From NCBI GenBank assembly GCA_028551475.1, contig CM052360.1, positions 23,072,682-23,136,681 on the forward strand: DNA of 64,000 nucleotides, written 5' to 3'. The position numbers and the translations under genes are program-made. Below the pieces are notes generated by a model. That model was not told the origin of the DNA. It worked only from the letters and a program-made list of their open reading frames with translations, and did no database searches. This document shows positions 23,673 to 34,848 of the stretch, piece after piece (the first letter of the stretch is position 1; every line of letters starts with the position of its first letter). This stretch comes from Casuarina equisetifolia. Lineage: Eukaryota > Streptophyta > Magnoliopsida > Fagales > Casuarinaceae.

Positions 23673-24275
23673 TTAATGTTCAGTATGAGAGGCAATGAAC
23701 TCTACCACACTCGAAACTAGCTCCCCAACCTTGACGGACGCTATCGTATTGACGACTAATCTCGGAACATCACCAACGTCGTACTCCCTACAACGCGCGT
23801 ACCCTTCCAACAGCTTCTCCAAGTCGCGCCACGTGGCCGGCTTGTGCCACCTCGCTCTTCCGTCGGCCACGCCGGCGCCGCACCGCTCGAGCCTCATCCT
23901 CCACTTGGCCCCATTCCAGGGCTTGCACTCGACGACCACGACGTGGGCCCCAGCTGAAAATGCTATTTGGACTAGCTGGTCGAGGTGGGACCTGCGGGAG
24001 AGCGGCGAGTCGATGACGACACTGAGGCTGAGGCGGAGTTGGGTGAAGGCGAACCGGAAAATGATGTCATAGGAGAGGTCATTGAGGAGAGCGGAAGCAG
24101 TGGACGGGGTGGAGGAGATGAGAGAGCGCTGGAAAGGTAAGGTGCAATCGCGGACATCATCTTTGTCGATGAGAGGGATTCTGAGCTCGGAGGCCAGGTT
24201 TTGGGGCAAAGTGCTCTTGACGGTGCCAGGATGGCCTTTCATCGCTATTATCACCGGCTTTTGTTATTTTGCCAT
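23673..24275 (-). pseudogene. P-loop kinase-like protein (AAA_33 type), probably disabled
   Basis: This GC-rich (about 55-60 percent by eye) intronless frame stands out from its AT-rich surroundings. Read from the ATG at 24275 the protein is MAK-stop-QKPVIIAMKGHPGTVKST and then open to SHTEH at 23673, 200 codons in all. It has a Walker A-like motif at residues 14-22, LIDKDDVRD after the second strand, VVID (86-89) as a Walker B-like strand, and an RMRLERCG lid-like segment near 126-133. This order fits small P-loop kinases of the AAA_33/zeta-like class that phosphorylate small molecules or nucleic acids; the substrate is unknown. Two oddities: codon 4 is TAA (24264-24266), and the Walker A glycine is Val (GTVKS where GTGKS is expected, codon at 24219-24221). 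Translation could start at the ATG at 24242 (189 residues), but that would lose the first beta strand. I infer recent loss of function. Confidence 0.75.
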
Positions 24276-24514
24276 TCCTTCTGCGCTTGTGGGTAAGATT
24301 GTTGATATCTCAAAAGCAAGTACTGCCACGTGGATTGTTTTCTGAGACAAAAGTCTATTATTTTTCTGAAAATTAGTTTATAAAGAAAACAATGTTTTTA
24401 CATAAATAACATAACAGAAGATGGTGCCCACCAAATCTTGTTTTTCTTTTCCAAGCCAAACGGGTTGGAAGCAATCTAGATGTCATTTTCCCAACACCAT
24501 CGCTTTGGCAAAGA

Positions 24515-24990
24515 ATCTGCCGCCTTTTATCAACAAGGCAGGTTACATTAATTTACTAAATGGTAGGAAATGGTGCCCATCGTACGCTTGGGCATATTCA
24601 ACTTAGATATTTCTAAAAAAAGATCCACCCCAATATTAAAACATGGAAGAACCTTAAAAAAAGATAGAAAAGACAAGAGATAAAAGCAATTTGAAGAGGT
24701 CTAACTAGCTTTTAATGTTGAATGTGTTTGGTCTTCCATTGATTGGGTGAGTAACTTTTATAGGTTGTTAAAGTAGTGTGGATGTAGGTGCTAAGGTGAT
24801 TTGGACTGAATTACCGTCCAAAATATTTGTCTCTAGAGTGTATGATTTTCTATTTATTGTTTGATATATTTCTGCACTTATAACTTACTGTTCAACATAC
24901 TTAGAGTCATACCAATAAAAGAAAAGGCTGGAAAAGAAATTTAAAACCTAATGCATTCCCCCCACCGTCTCTTAGATTGCTTTGGGACCC
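24515..24990. repeat. Segmental duplicate, copy 1 (partner 46702-47150)
   Basis: This is direct-orientation homology of about 470 bases, starting at 'ctgccgccttt' and ending at 'tttgggaccca'. Shared tracts include 'tacgcttgggcatatt', 'gaagaggtctaactagc' and 'agagtcataccaataaa'. No coding sequence was recognised. At the partner locus the homology stops where a Gypsy fossil begins. Confidence 0.85.
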
Positions 24991-26463
24991 AACATGAAGT
25001 ATAAGCGAAGATTCATGTAAAAGAAACAATTTTCAGCATTTTGTGATGAATAAAAAGAAATAGTTCTTAAAATACGTTCGTTGATACTGTATAAATGATT
25101 CAATGTTAAAACATTTTCTTTTAGGATTTTTAAAAGACTAATTAAGTACTTATAGCACATGAATATATGTTAATGCATATGTCACTTACAAATGACTGGT
25201 GGACCTTCTAGATCTAGGCCTCAAATGACAAATCCAAACCCTTTTTAGAAGCATATGATTGTAAGTTCTTATACCATATTACTGTTCAACCCTACCAAAG
25301 GTTACTAAAAGCAAGAGAGAATTGAAAATGCTACCAAGCTATTGTAAGTCCCGCATCATCCTGGTTGCTTACAAATTAATGTGAAACCCTAGTAGGCCAC
25401 AATAGTAAAACACATATTATGTATTATTCAATTAAGTGAACAATGAATAAAGTGGAAAGACCCACATGAATAAACTCAATAAAGGTTATCAAGGCCATAA
25501 AAATATTTTGAACTTACAAATGATGATTAAGTAGTGTCAAATTTGTTTTTGTTTATTATGGTTTTGGTAGCCTTGGGCATTAATGACTATTGAATCACCA
25601 TAAACATAAATTAAGCTTGAATATTAAGCAATACTAAGATTGACTTTGGTTAATTATTTCGCTTATTCTTTACAATCATTCTTTCTTATTTGGATAGTCT
25701 TCTTACTATTATCTTTACAACAAAGATCCATTACATGGATGTTAAACAATGATTGAAGATGTTGTCATGAAACTGTCTTGACAAAGTATAAAAATTTCAA
25801 TGAAAAGAAAAAAAAAATTGTATAAGCATATAAATTTTGTGACTATAATTTCTATAGAAAATTTTTATTACTAGAATTTCTATACAAGATTATTGAAAAT
25901 ATTCATAACTTCTACTGCTAGAATTCACTTCAATGAAAGAAATAACTTTATTTGTTCATCTAACCATTTGTTTGGTAACTGTACGTAATCATCATGAAAA
26001 CCGAGGTCAATACAACACTCTTTTGTCATCATTTCAAAAAGATAAATGAAAAAAAATAATGACTATAATATAAAACGAAAGAATAAAATCATGTTTGGCT
26101 CCACTTTAGATATTAATTTGTAGAAGTTTTATAGTGACAATGTAATCTAAACACTAATACTGCTTCATCAATGAATAAATTTCAACATTTCATGAACAAT
26201 AGAAATAAGTAAAATTTAAGAACTCTTTTATTGCTACTCTAGAGATTCTGTCGGTGTTGAAAGTTTTCACCTGTCTTTTCTGGTTTATTTAAAACCCTAA
26301 ACCATTTATTGCTCATGAAAATGTATCGGGTGCTCATTCTTCTAAGAAGTTGGCAGACACCCGAAAAAAAAAAAAAGAAGGAAGAAGAAGATGTTTTTAC
26401 CAGATGTGAACCTGAAGATTATGGATCTTGAGTCGGGGCAAGATCTCCATGGTTGTCGATACC

Positions 26464-26847
26464 TTACCAATAACAGTGATCCCAACAATAAGCAAAGTCA
26501 CCTCTTTTTTGGAGCTTTGTAAGGCAGTATTTTCGACAACGTAGAGCCTTAGCCCTATTTATATGCAGATGTCTTTTGAGACAATTCACGAAGCGGAACT
26601 GAACACAAACTTGAAATTCAATCGATCCTGAATCATGATGCCTTCTCCAACAATATTTTTCCAACTTCTGAATGCAAGAGAAAAACGTGACATGAACTTC
26701 GTCAAGTTTAGAGAATTGAATATTTCGGTTGGGCAGTGAAGGATTGACAGAGGTAAGGGAAAGGTCATTGGCTTTCACTCCAACCAAAATAACAGTAAGT
26801 AATATGACAGTTACCGCTAGAAATCTCTTATTGTATAGTTTGGCCAT
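26464..26847 (-). CDS. Small secreted cysteine-rich protein, member C
   Basis: The product is 127 residues. It begins MAKLYNKRFL, has a hydrophobic leader (about 9-24) ending near KAND, then eight cysteines at 58, 66, 81, 89, 104, 108, 121 and 125. The first half is C-x7-C-x14-C-x7-C and the second half C-x14 linker, then Cx3C-x12-Cx3C. It stops directly after CYW, whereas members A and E run on for 16-17 more residues; the homologous downstream sequence (NHGDL... pattern) is still readable past the stop, so the tail was lost by a late nonsense change and no cysteine is affected. The TATA-like box lies 65 bases upstream. The function is unknown; secretion is inferred from the leader. Confidence 0.75.
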   Translation of the reverse strand: MAKLYNKRFLAVTVILLTVILVGVKANDLSLTSVNPSLPNRNIQFSKLDEVHVTFFSCIQKLEKYCWRRHHDSGSIEFQVCVQFRFVNCLKRHLHINRAKALRCRKYCLTKLQKRGDFAYCWDHCYW

Positions 26848-26911
26848 TGATGTTCTCTTCCTTTAGAAACTTTGTTATTTTGAAGTTTAATCTATACTTG
26901 TACGTTTAAAT

Positions 26912-26921
26912 CCTTATATAG
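26912..26921 (-). promoter_or_regulatory. TATA-like box of cysteine-rich gene C
   Basis: CTATATAAGG on the minus strand, 65-74 bases before the ATG, identical to the boxes of members A and E. Confidence 0.55.
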
Positions 26922-27520
26922 ATACATTTTCTTTAAGGGTAAAAAAATATGGGAATTGTCTGATCTTAAATATGGTTTTAATTAAGTCTTAATCAATAGT
27001 TTTGACTTATGGGGTTATGAAGTTCTAAAGTTAGGTAATTTAGGTGTAGATGATGCCTTTTGGATGAGGTAAACAAGTGTGAAAGTAATTTTTTACATTA
27101 TGATGTAATTTACTAAATTTCATGTATAATTTGGAAGGAAAAATTAATTCCTAATCAGTAAGCATAAAGAGTAAGGACGTGACAAAAATAATATCATGAA
27201 TTACTGTACTCCACTAAAACTTGCAATATGCATGTCATACTTGAAAGCGCAGAATCTATATCGTAATAACACTCATTTATGAGGGAAAGAAAAAAGAAAA
27301 CATAAAACACACTAGATATCATATGAAGTGATATGTCTTTAATAAGAACAAAATATAATAATTAATGCCTTAGCAATACAAAATATTGTATTGTATAGTA
27401 ATTTCTTAAAGAAACATTCACCCAAATAAAGAGCTATTAATACAATCAATGTTAATAGATTAATATTAACAATATGATGTTATCAAAACTTAGAATAGGA
27501 ATAAATCATATTGATATAAC

Positions 27521-27820
27521 AATTAATTGATGCAAAAGGCCATATTATATCAATGGTATTTTATTACTTTTTTGATCAAGCGACAAAATGTTCATAAATC
27601 TAAAACCTTTGTCTTAGTAATTTGTTTAATGCAACATTACCTTTTGGTAGCATTTAAGTTCCAAGGATGTCATTTTATTGATTGTTTTAAACTTATTAAA
27701 ACCTTGCTTCTCTTAAGTAGATGTGAAGATTTTACATCCAAAGAGTTAGAATTCATTGAATATAACTCCCATTAGAAAATGTTTTATGGACCATTTTTAG
27801 CATTTTAAAAAGATTGAAAA
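27521..27820. other. Unassigned flank between unit 3 and LINE 1
   Basis: AT-rich. An open frame at 27527-27775 has no recognisable motif. The last 16 bases before the LINE are its duplicated target (27821-27836). Confidence 0.4.
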
Positions 27821-28434
27821 TCAATGCACGAATTGCCGACACCCAGATTCCCCAAACCCAAACCCGTTGCTGGCGCCCCTCTAGCCGAAAAAATTAGCTG
27901 CCAGAGCCTTGACCACTATCAGTTGGTGAAGGCTCAGGGTGCTCTCCGAATCCCGTTGGCCCAAAGCCCTCCCACCCCCCTCCTGCCTCTTTCTCTCTCT
28001 CTCCACCTTTTCCCCCACGGCCAATCTCCCCGTTTTCTTTTTGTTACAGAATTTTCTTCCCCCACCCCTTTTGTCCCTACCATCTCCCTTCCTTCCCACC
28101 CCTCTTTTCCCCGTTTCCGTTTTCTTTTTCCAATTTTTTCCCAAGCTTTCCCACATCTCACTTTTCAGAATAGCCTCTCTCTCTTACACACACATGTACT
28201 AGATTAAACCTTGCTAGTGGCCTTACATGTGGGAGACGGTGAATGAAGGTTCCATTGCTTTTACCAATAAACATCAATTAGACTCTCTCAAGGTCTTAGC
28301 ATATGTTACAAGTTGTTAGCCGAATCTGTCCAGAACCTGTCTCTACTCGAAGACGAGCCCTTAACTCCCTTGGCTTGGGTCCAATGTCAAGTGCTAGAAG
28401 TGGGAAAATGTGAACTGCATCTTCAAAATCTAAG

Positions 28435-29750
28435 GTGGAAATTGGAATGGCTATGCTCCAATCATGCAATGAAAGGACTATATTGGAACCATTAGATGTC
28501 TTGAAATTAGGTACCTCTGCTACCTTTTCCTATTTAAATAATTCATATGAGGTAGTTTTTGATGAAATTACTTCCCAAGTTGCTATAAATGATAAAGTAG
28601 ACAACATAAGGCAAAGTCAAAAGCAAGGAGTGATACTTAATGTGGATAGCTCACAATCTATTGTATCTGCAAGTAATGTTGGCATGCCTTGGAAACAAAT
28701 AGTCATGGGAACAATAAATCAAATGGCTAAATTAGATTACTTACCCCTTACTGAGAAGGGGAAGAGAATTGTTATAAAACCCCCTCTAGAAGCAATTGAG
28801 GAAGGTAAAAGTCATTTTGCAAATTGTCTTATGGGTTATTTTTTTAATACTAATACTTCGTATTATGCAGTGAAAGGAATTGTTGAAAAGTTTTGGGTAA
28901 AGATAACTTACTAGATATTACTGCTACTGAGAATGGCTTCTTTTGCTTTCAATTTTCCAATATTCAGAAGTTAGAAGAAGTAATGGAAATTGGAGTATAG
29001 GACATAGCTGGTAAACCTTTGTTTTTCCAAAAATGGCATCCTTGTATTAGACTAGAAAAGGCCAAAATATTTATTATTCCCATTTGGGTTAAATTATTTA
29101 ATGTTCCTCATGCTTTATGGAATAAGATCGGTATGAGCCATGTTAGTAGTGTGCTGGGTAAACCTCTATATATGGACAAAGCTACTGAATAAAAGCTTCG
29201 ATTATCATATGCCAAAGTTTGTATTCTAATGGATGATAGTGAATTTTCTTAAAATTTTGATGTTGATATTGGTACTAATGAGGTGTTTGAGATTACTGTG
29301 GAATATGGTTAGATACCTCCTAAGTGTAAGAAATGTAATTGCTTTGGTCATAAAGATTGCACTATCAAGAAAAATATATGGATCCCTAAAAAGAGTATGG
29401 GCCTTTCCCGAGTACCAGTGTTGCAAGTAAATTAAAAAGGAGATGTTCAAGTCCCAGCTACAACAATAAAGAATCAGAATACTCGTACAGTTAAGAACAA
29501 TGGTATTGCTCAAGTTATTGCTATTAAGCCTAGTGTTGCTACTTCTCTCTCTCAAGGAAATAATACAAACTCATAATTAATTCCTATTTCTAGTAAGAAG
29601 AAAACTCCTGGAAAGAAAAAGGACAATGATTGTGTAATTATCTCAGAAAACAGGTTTGCTTGGCTTGCTAATGAAAATTAGGCCACTTATAATGAGCTTT
29701 CGAATCTTCTTGATAATTTTGATGTAATGGAGAAGGGGGAAAGCCTCTAA
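28435..29750 (+). pseudogene. LINE 1 ORF1 (DUF4283-like nucleic-acid-binding protein), broken
   Basis: The frame opens at 28435 (MEIGMAMLQSCNERT). It contains the DUF4283-like block of plant LINE ORF1s (IEEGKSHFANCLMGYFF, then WHPCIRLEKAK and WVKLFNVPHALWNKIGMSHV) and a zinc-knuckle-like CKKCNCFGHKDC at about 29.3 kb. It is interrupted by a frame change near 28900, a stop near 28999 and others further on. In the living family this protein coats the LINE RNA. The boundary with ORF2 is inferred from the ATG at 29757. Confidence 0.8.
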
Positions 29751-29756
29751 ATCAAT

Positions 29757-32700
29757 GAATATCTTATCTTGGAATGTGAGAGGCCTCAATAAATGCCATA
29801 AACAAAGAGAAGTTGTTAATTTTGTATTATCTCAAGTTCCGCATGTTATCATTTTGATAGAGCATAGAGTAAAAGAAAAAAATGCAAATTTTTTCCTGAA
29901 TAATATGTTTACTGGTTAGAATTACTCTCATAATTACTTGCATTCTAGTGTTGGAAGAATATGGCCTTTATGGAAATCATCTGAGTTACAACTTTCAATT
30001 CAAGGAACTTCATCTCAAGTTATTCATTGCCACATTGATAAGTTAGGTTTCCCACCTTTCTTTTTATCTATTATCTATGCAAGCAACTTGGAATCTAAAT
30101 GTAAGGAGTTATGGGCAAATATTGAGCTTTTCTCTTCTTAAAATATTGGAAATATTCCATGGCTATTGGTGGGTGATTTTAATGAAATCTAGCATGTAAA
30201 TGAACGTATTGGCCCAAATGTTAGATGGATAAGGGGCATGGAGGATCTAAATGATATGATTGGGAAACTAGGATTGGAGGAACCCCCCTTTATTCGTTAT
30301 TTTTTCACTTGGTTGAATAAAAGCTCAACCCAAAATCTCAAAGCTAGCAAGTTTGATAGAGCATTACTAAACGCAAAAGGGATTCTCAAATTTGATAAAG
30401 TTTCGATTGAGTTCTTGCTTCCCTTGGTATCAGATCATTCTCCTTCCTTAGTTAAGTTAGATATCACTCATAAAAGGAAAAAAGCTCCTTTTAGATTTTT
30501 TAATTTTTAGATGGATAGAATTGATTTTATGGAAACTATTAATTATGTTTGGCAACAAGAAGTCAATGGTACCAAAATGTTCAAAGTTGTGAAGAAGCTA
30601 AGGCATTAAAGGTGCAACTTAGAAAGCTTAATTCTATTCAATTTGGTGATTTGCATTAAAAGGTAAAGGTTGCTAGAGAACAATTACAGCAAGTTCAACT
30701 CAATCTATAACTTGATCCTTTTGATACAGATATGTGTTCTAAGGAAAGATTTAAAATGGAGCTACTAATTGCATTAACTAAACATGAAGAAATCCTTTTA
30801 AAATAAAAATCATGGAATCTTTGGCTGAAAGAGGGTAATAATAATAGTAAAGTGTTCTTTTTATTTTTGATGTGTAGAAAAGCTCATAATAAAATCACTC
30901 ACTTAGTATAAGAAGATGGATTTACTATTTATGATGATGACGTTTTGTGTAAAGTTGTCATTACATATTATCAAATTGTACTTGGAAGTTCTCCTGCTAA
31001 TAACTTTTTCACTGAAAGATACTCTTCCTTATTCCATGAGAATGTGAATGAATTGTTGAATTTACCTACTTTTGAACAATCAGATGTGATGAGAGTTATT
31101 TGGAGATTTCATGATTTCAAAGCTCCTGGTCCTGATGGTTACAATAGTTAATTTTACAAGAAAGCTTGGCCTATTATTGGTCATGACATAGAAGATGCAG
31201 TGCTAGATTTTTTCTCATCCAAGAAATTACTAAAAGCTATTAATGCTACTTTGTTATGCCTAGTTCCTAAAACCTCTAATCCAAGTTGCATGAAGGATTT
31301 TCGGCCAATTGCTTGTTGTAATGTGTTATATAAAGTGATCTCTAAACTACTTGCAGAAAGGATAAGCCTCATTTTCCTTATGGTGATTAGCCAAAACCAA
31401 ACTGCTTTTATTAGGGGTTGTCAAATCTCTGAAAATGTTATGCTTCATCAAAAATTGCTTCATAACTATCATAAAGGAGATAAAGGAAAACGTGTTGCCA
31501 TTAAGATTGATCTTATGAAAACTTATGACATGGTTAAATAGGATGCAATATTAGGTGTTCTCCAAGCTATTCATACTCCTCAAACTTTACTTGATCTGAT
31601 TAGCCAATACATTACTACTACTAGATTCTCTGTGAACTTCAATGGTGAGCATGTTAGTTATTTTGAGGGCACTAATGAGTTAAGGCAAGGAGATCCTTTG
31701 TCCTCTTATTTATTTGTCCTTGTCATGGAGATTCTTAATAGGATAATTATTAAAAAAGTTTCTACTTCTACTATTAAATATTATTGGTGTTGCAAGAAAG
31801 AGAAAATCACTCACCTTTGCTTTGTTGATGACTGATTTTTATTTGTACATGGGGATATTAATTCAGTATTATGTCTCACTGATGCTTTGGAGGACTTTGC
31901 AATACTCACAGGTTTACATTTTAATTCTAGCAAAAGTCAGATATTTTTTTCAAGGCTTACTGAACAAGAAAAGCTTTTGATACTAGATCACACTTTCTTC
32001 TCCTAAGGAAAACTCCCTATTTAGTATCTTGGTGTTTCTCTTATTACAGAAAGGCTTACTTACACTGATTGTAAGGTTTTGACAAAGAAAATCATGACAA
32101 AAATTGATGGATAGGGAATGAGACATCTAAGCTATGCTGGATGATTACAATTGGCAAAATCAATTTTTACTTCTATCTATACCTTTTGGATGCAAATGTT
32201 CCTTCTCCCAAAACAAACTATTTATGAGATTGAGAAGAAAATTAAGCACTTTCTCTAGGTAGGAAATTCAAAAGACCATAAAACTCATAAGATTGCTTGG
32301 CAAGTTATTTATTCACCTAAAAAGGAAGGAGGTCTTGGACTACTAGACCTTAAAATATGGAATAAGGTTTTGTTAGGGTGGTCACTTTAGAATCTCATCA
32401 ATTATCCAAGTTCATACTTATGGAGTAAATGAATTTATAGTACTAAATGCAGGAGAACTTCAATTATGTATCTTGACATCAAAGGAAATATGGCATGGAG
32501 TTTGAGAGGTCTTCTAAAGTTATGACAAACTCTCACTTCTACACTTTTTAAACCTTCTTATTGTTGTAAAGAAACATACAAGGAATTGCGTTAAATGAAT
32601 ATTGAGGTTGAATGGTATAATTTAATATGGTCAGGAGGAATCAACAAACATAATTTCATTAGTTGGCTCATATGTAGGGACAAACTTCCTACAACAGAAG

Positions 32701-33104
32701 TGGTTTTTCAATGGCTCCCCTCAATTGATATGTATTGTAATTTTTATGGCTTTTAATATGAAAGTAGATCACACTTGTTTTTTCAGTATACTTGGACTCG
32801 CCAGATTTGAAGACATATTCTAGCTCAACAAGGCCTTCGTAAGGACATCAACGATTAGAATTCTAAATTGCAATGGATGATTAAAGCAACTAAGGGAAAG
32901 GATTTGGCTGCAAAGCTTCTTAAACTTTCTTTCTTAGCATGTCTTTATTGTATATGGTTTGAACGTAATCATAGACATTTTCAAAATAAGACTGTTGATA
33001 TACCAATTTTATTAGCTAAAATTAGGAAAGTAGTTCATGGAAGAGCATCTCTATTTAGGAACATTAAACTCTCTCAAGCGAATGTTTTATTGTGTCATAG
33101 TTGA
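29757..33104 (+). pseudogene. LINE 1 ORF2 (endonuclease and reverse transcriptase), broken
   Basis: The start reads MNILSWNVRGLNK, typical of the APE-type endonuclease, with LVGDFNEI and SDHSPSL motifs by about 30.45 kb. Reverse transcriptase follows from about 31.08 kb: FKAPGPDGYN, FRPIACCNVLYKVISK, KIDLMKTYD, NELRQGDPLSSYLF and CFVDD (31.83 kb). A zinc-binding reverse-transcriptase C-terminal region (zf-RVT-like, HNFISWLICRDKLPT) lies at about 32.65 kb and the protein ends at 33104. It carries more than a dozen stops. Many fall at codons that are Trp (TGG) in LINE copy 2. Confidence 0.88.
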
Positions 33105-33241
33105 AGAATTCCAAATTCTATTTTCTCTTAGATGAATTGTAATGCTAGGATATGCCCCTAAACTTTTGTATTTCTTTATTCTTCGATGAATAAACTCACA
33201 TATTCATAAAAAAAAAATAAATAAATCAATGCATGAATTGC

Positions 33242-33900
33242 AACAATTTTGCTAGACCATTTTTCAACTTTTCTTCTACTATAACATTGCCTTTTAGAAA
33301 GCTTAGGTTATGGAAAATTTTGGTACGCTAGTTATAAGTAGTTTTTCTCTTATTTTCTCTTGTGTTTTTGTTCAGATGTAAATGTGAAAAGGTTTATCAA
33401 AAAATAAAAAAATATTAAATGTATATCTTGTTAAAAAGGATGAATATGTTATTTCTTTTAGTGACACTGCCGATTTGTTCTTTGAAACTATGAAAATTAA
33501 GTTTCACTCCATAGGTCCTATAATATTATATGAAGCAAATTCTCACTTGAGTCATAGGAAGATGATCAATCTACACTTGTAGGCTAAATTCCTTATGTAT
33601 ATACATTTGCTGTAAGTACGATACAAAAAAAATGGGAATTTTCTAATCTTTGATATAGTTTTAATTAAGTTTTTAGCTAATAATTCCAACTTATGGGATT
33701 ACGAAGTTTTGAGTTTTGACAATTTGTGTTTACATGATGCCTTTTGGATGAGGTCAACAAGTATGTAAAGGTATTTTTTACATTAGGATGTAGTTTAGCA
33801 AATGTCAAGTGTGATTTGGAAAGAAAAATTAATTCCTAATCAATAAGCACTATAAGCAATTATTTAAACAACATCTAAAGTTAACGTTTATATGTAGATG
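33242..33900. repeat. Orphan promoter-side remnant of the cysteine-rich unit
   Basis: About 33570-33860 matches the upstream flanks of genes A, C and E ('ttaattaagtttt', 'gatgccttttggatgaggtc', 'gtagtttagcaaatgtcaag'), including a degenerate version of the TATA region, but no gene body adjoins it. About 33250-33330 ('cttttcttctactataac' to 'ggtacgctagttat') matches 45785-45865, just upstream of broken gene D. The two loci therefore share a rearranged segment. No coding sequence. Confidence 0.75.
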
Positions 33901-34800
33901 TGAAGAGTTTTGTCTAATGAGTCACGATATAGTAGATGTACCTCTAATTTGAATTAATGAACGGACCTTTTTCTTAGTAGTTGTTTGGATTATCATGCAT
34001 TGAATCCTATCATCTGAGTGATAAAAGTAAAAAAAAAAACTGCCAGTTAAAACCCGCCATTATGAAGACAAAGCAGAGAAGGATTGTGGGTATGACAATT
34101 ATTGTTTGATTTTCTCTTTCTTTACCGCTGCACTATTTTCTAATATATTAAAGGGTTTATCTGCAAGTTTATTTTATTCCATTGATTCGACTATTTGACA
34201 CTAAATTGATTGCAGCATAAAAAATCCTAGAATTAACAGCATACAATATTCTTAAATAGGCAATTACATTGAGATAGACTTCTTACTTATTCGAGAACAA
34301 AAATCTAAATCCATAATACATTTTAAAATCAATCACGTCCTACATAAGGAATGTAGACGTATGAGACAAAATACATAATTAAAATATGGATACATCTAAA
34401 AAACAAAATACTAGGAGTGATCATATAAATTAAGATGAAAAATATATATAAAAAGAAACCACGTGCTCATTTGCTTTTTTCACATACTTGCATTTTCAAA
34501 CTCAGGGAAATTTTTCTTTTTTAAAAACATAATCAAAGAAAGCAAAGATGGGCTTTGGACAAAAAAAAATGGCCCAAATGTTACTTTCCGCAACCGAAAA
34601 ACCCTAGCCGTCTCTCAGACAGCAAATCCTTCAATCATTCTGCTTTGCATCAATCAGCCAAGAAAGCAAAATTGGACCCCCTCTTCCTTCAAAACGTAAT
34701 GGGGGTATCAAGAGAGGTTGGGATTGAATTCGTTCATATTATTGCCGACATTTCCTTTGGACATCATTTCCACGGTCCCCTGTGTTTTCCTCTGTTCTAC
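33901..34800. other. Intergenic and promoter region of the CXE gene
   Basis: AT-rich DNA to about 34.5 kb without recognisable elements. From 34.55 kb composition becomes less AT-rich, as expected for a proximal promoter and 5' leader. Open stretches here (34463-34839) have no known motif. Confidence 0.45.
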
Positions 34801-34808
34801 ATCACCTG

Positions 34809-34814
34809 TATAAA
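34809..34814 (+). promoter_or_regulatory. TATAAA upstream of the carboxylesterase gene
   Basis: TATAAA lies 35 bases before the first ATG (34849) and about 210 before the second candidate start (35023). If transcription starts about 30 bases downstream of it, the first ATG would have only about ten bases of leader. That favours, but does not prove, use of the second ATG. Confidence 0.45.
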
Positions 34815-34848
34815 GCGTCTCTTCCTTGCTCTTCAATAATTAACAATT

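Larger units (their letters stand above)
25240..27520. repeat. Cysteine-rich gene unit 3
   Basis: Homologous to units 1, 4 and 5. The downstream flank (25.24-26.4 kb), gene C and the upstream flank to about 27.52 kb are all present. The upstream flank also matches the tandem pair at 62.4-63.88 kb ('gcaatacaaaatattgtatt' region). No other coding sequence was seen in the unit. Confidence 0.85.
27837..33225 (+). mobile_element. Full-length L1-type LINE, copy 1, decayed
   Basis: This plant non-LTR retrotransposon of about 5.4 kb is flanked by a 16-base target duplication starting 'tcaatgca' (27821-27836 and 33226-33241, one mismatch) and ends in a poly-A run with TAAA. The 5' leader is C/T-rich (27.95-28.2 kb). 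ORF1 and ORF2 follow (separate entries). The 5' start matches that of LINE copy 2, so both appear full length. Numerous in-frame stops make it inactive. Confidence 0.95.

Noticed and set aside
23695-24072. Plus-strand open frame opposite the P-loop gene
   Set aside because: High GC produces long antisense frames; only the minus strand gives recognisable nucleotide-binding motifs.
26464-26847. Assignment of the cysteine-rich family to thionins, defensins or ECA1/prolamin-like peptides
   Set aside because: The cysteine spacing fits none of them: no CC pair as in prolamin-like peptides, and no defensin CxC or thionin CC pattern.
27824-28207. Open proline-rich frame at the start of LINE 1
   Set aside because: The same region in LINE 2 is open in different frames; it is the C/T-rich LINE leader rather than a conserved protein.
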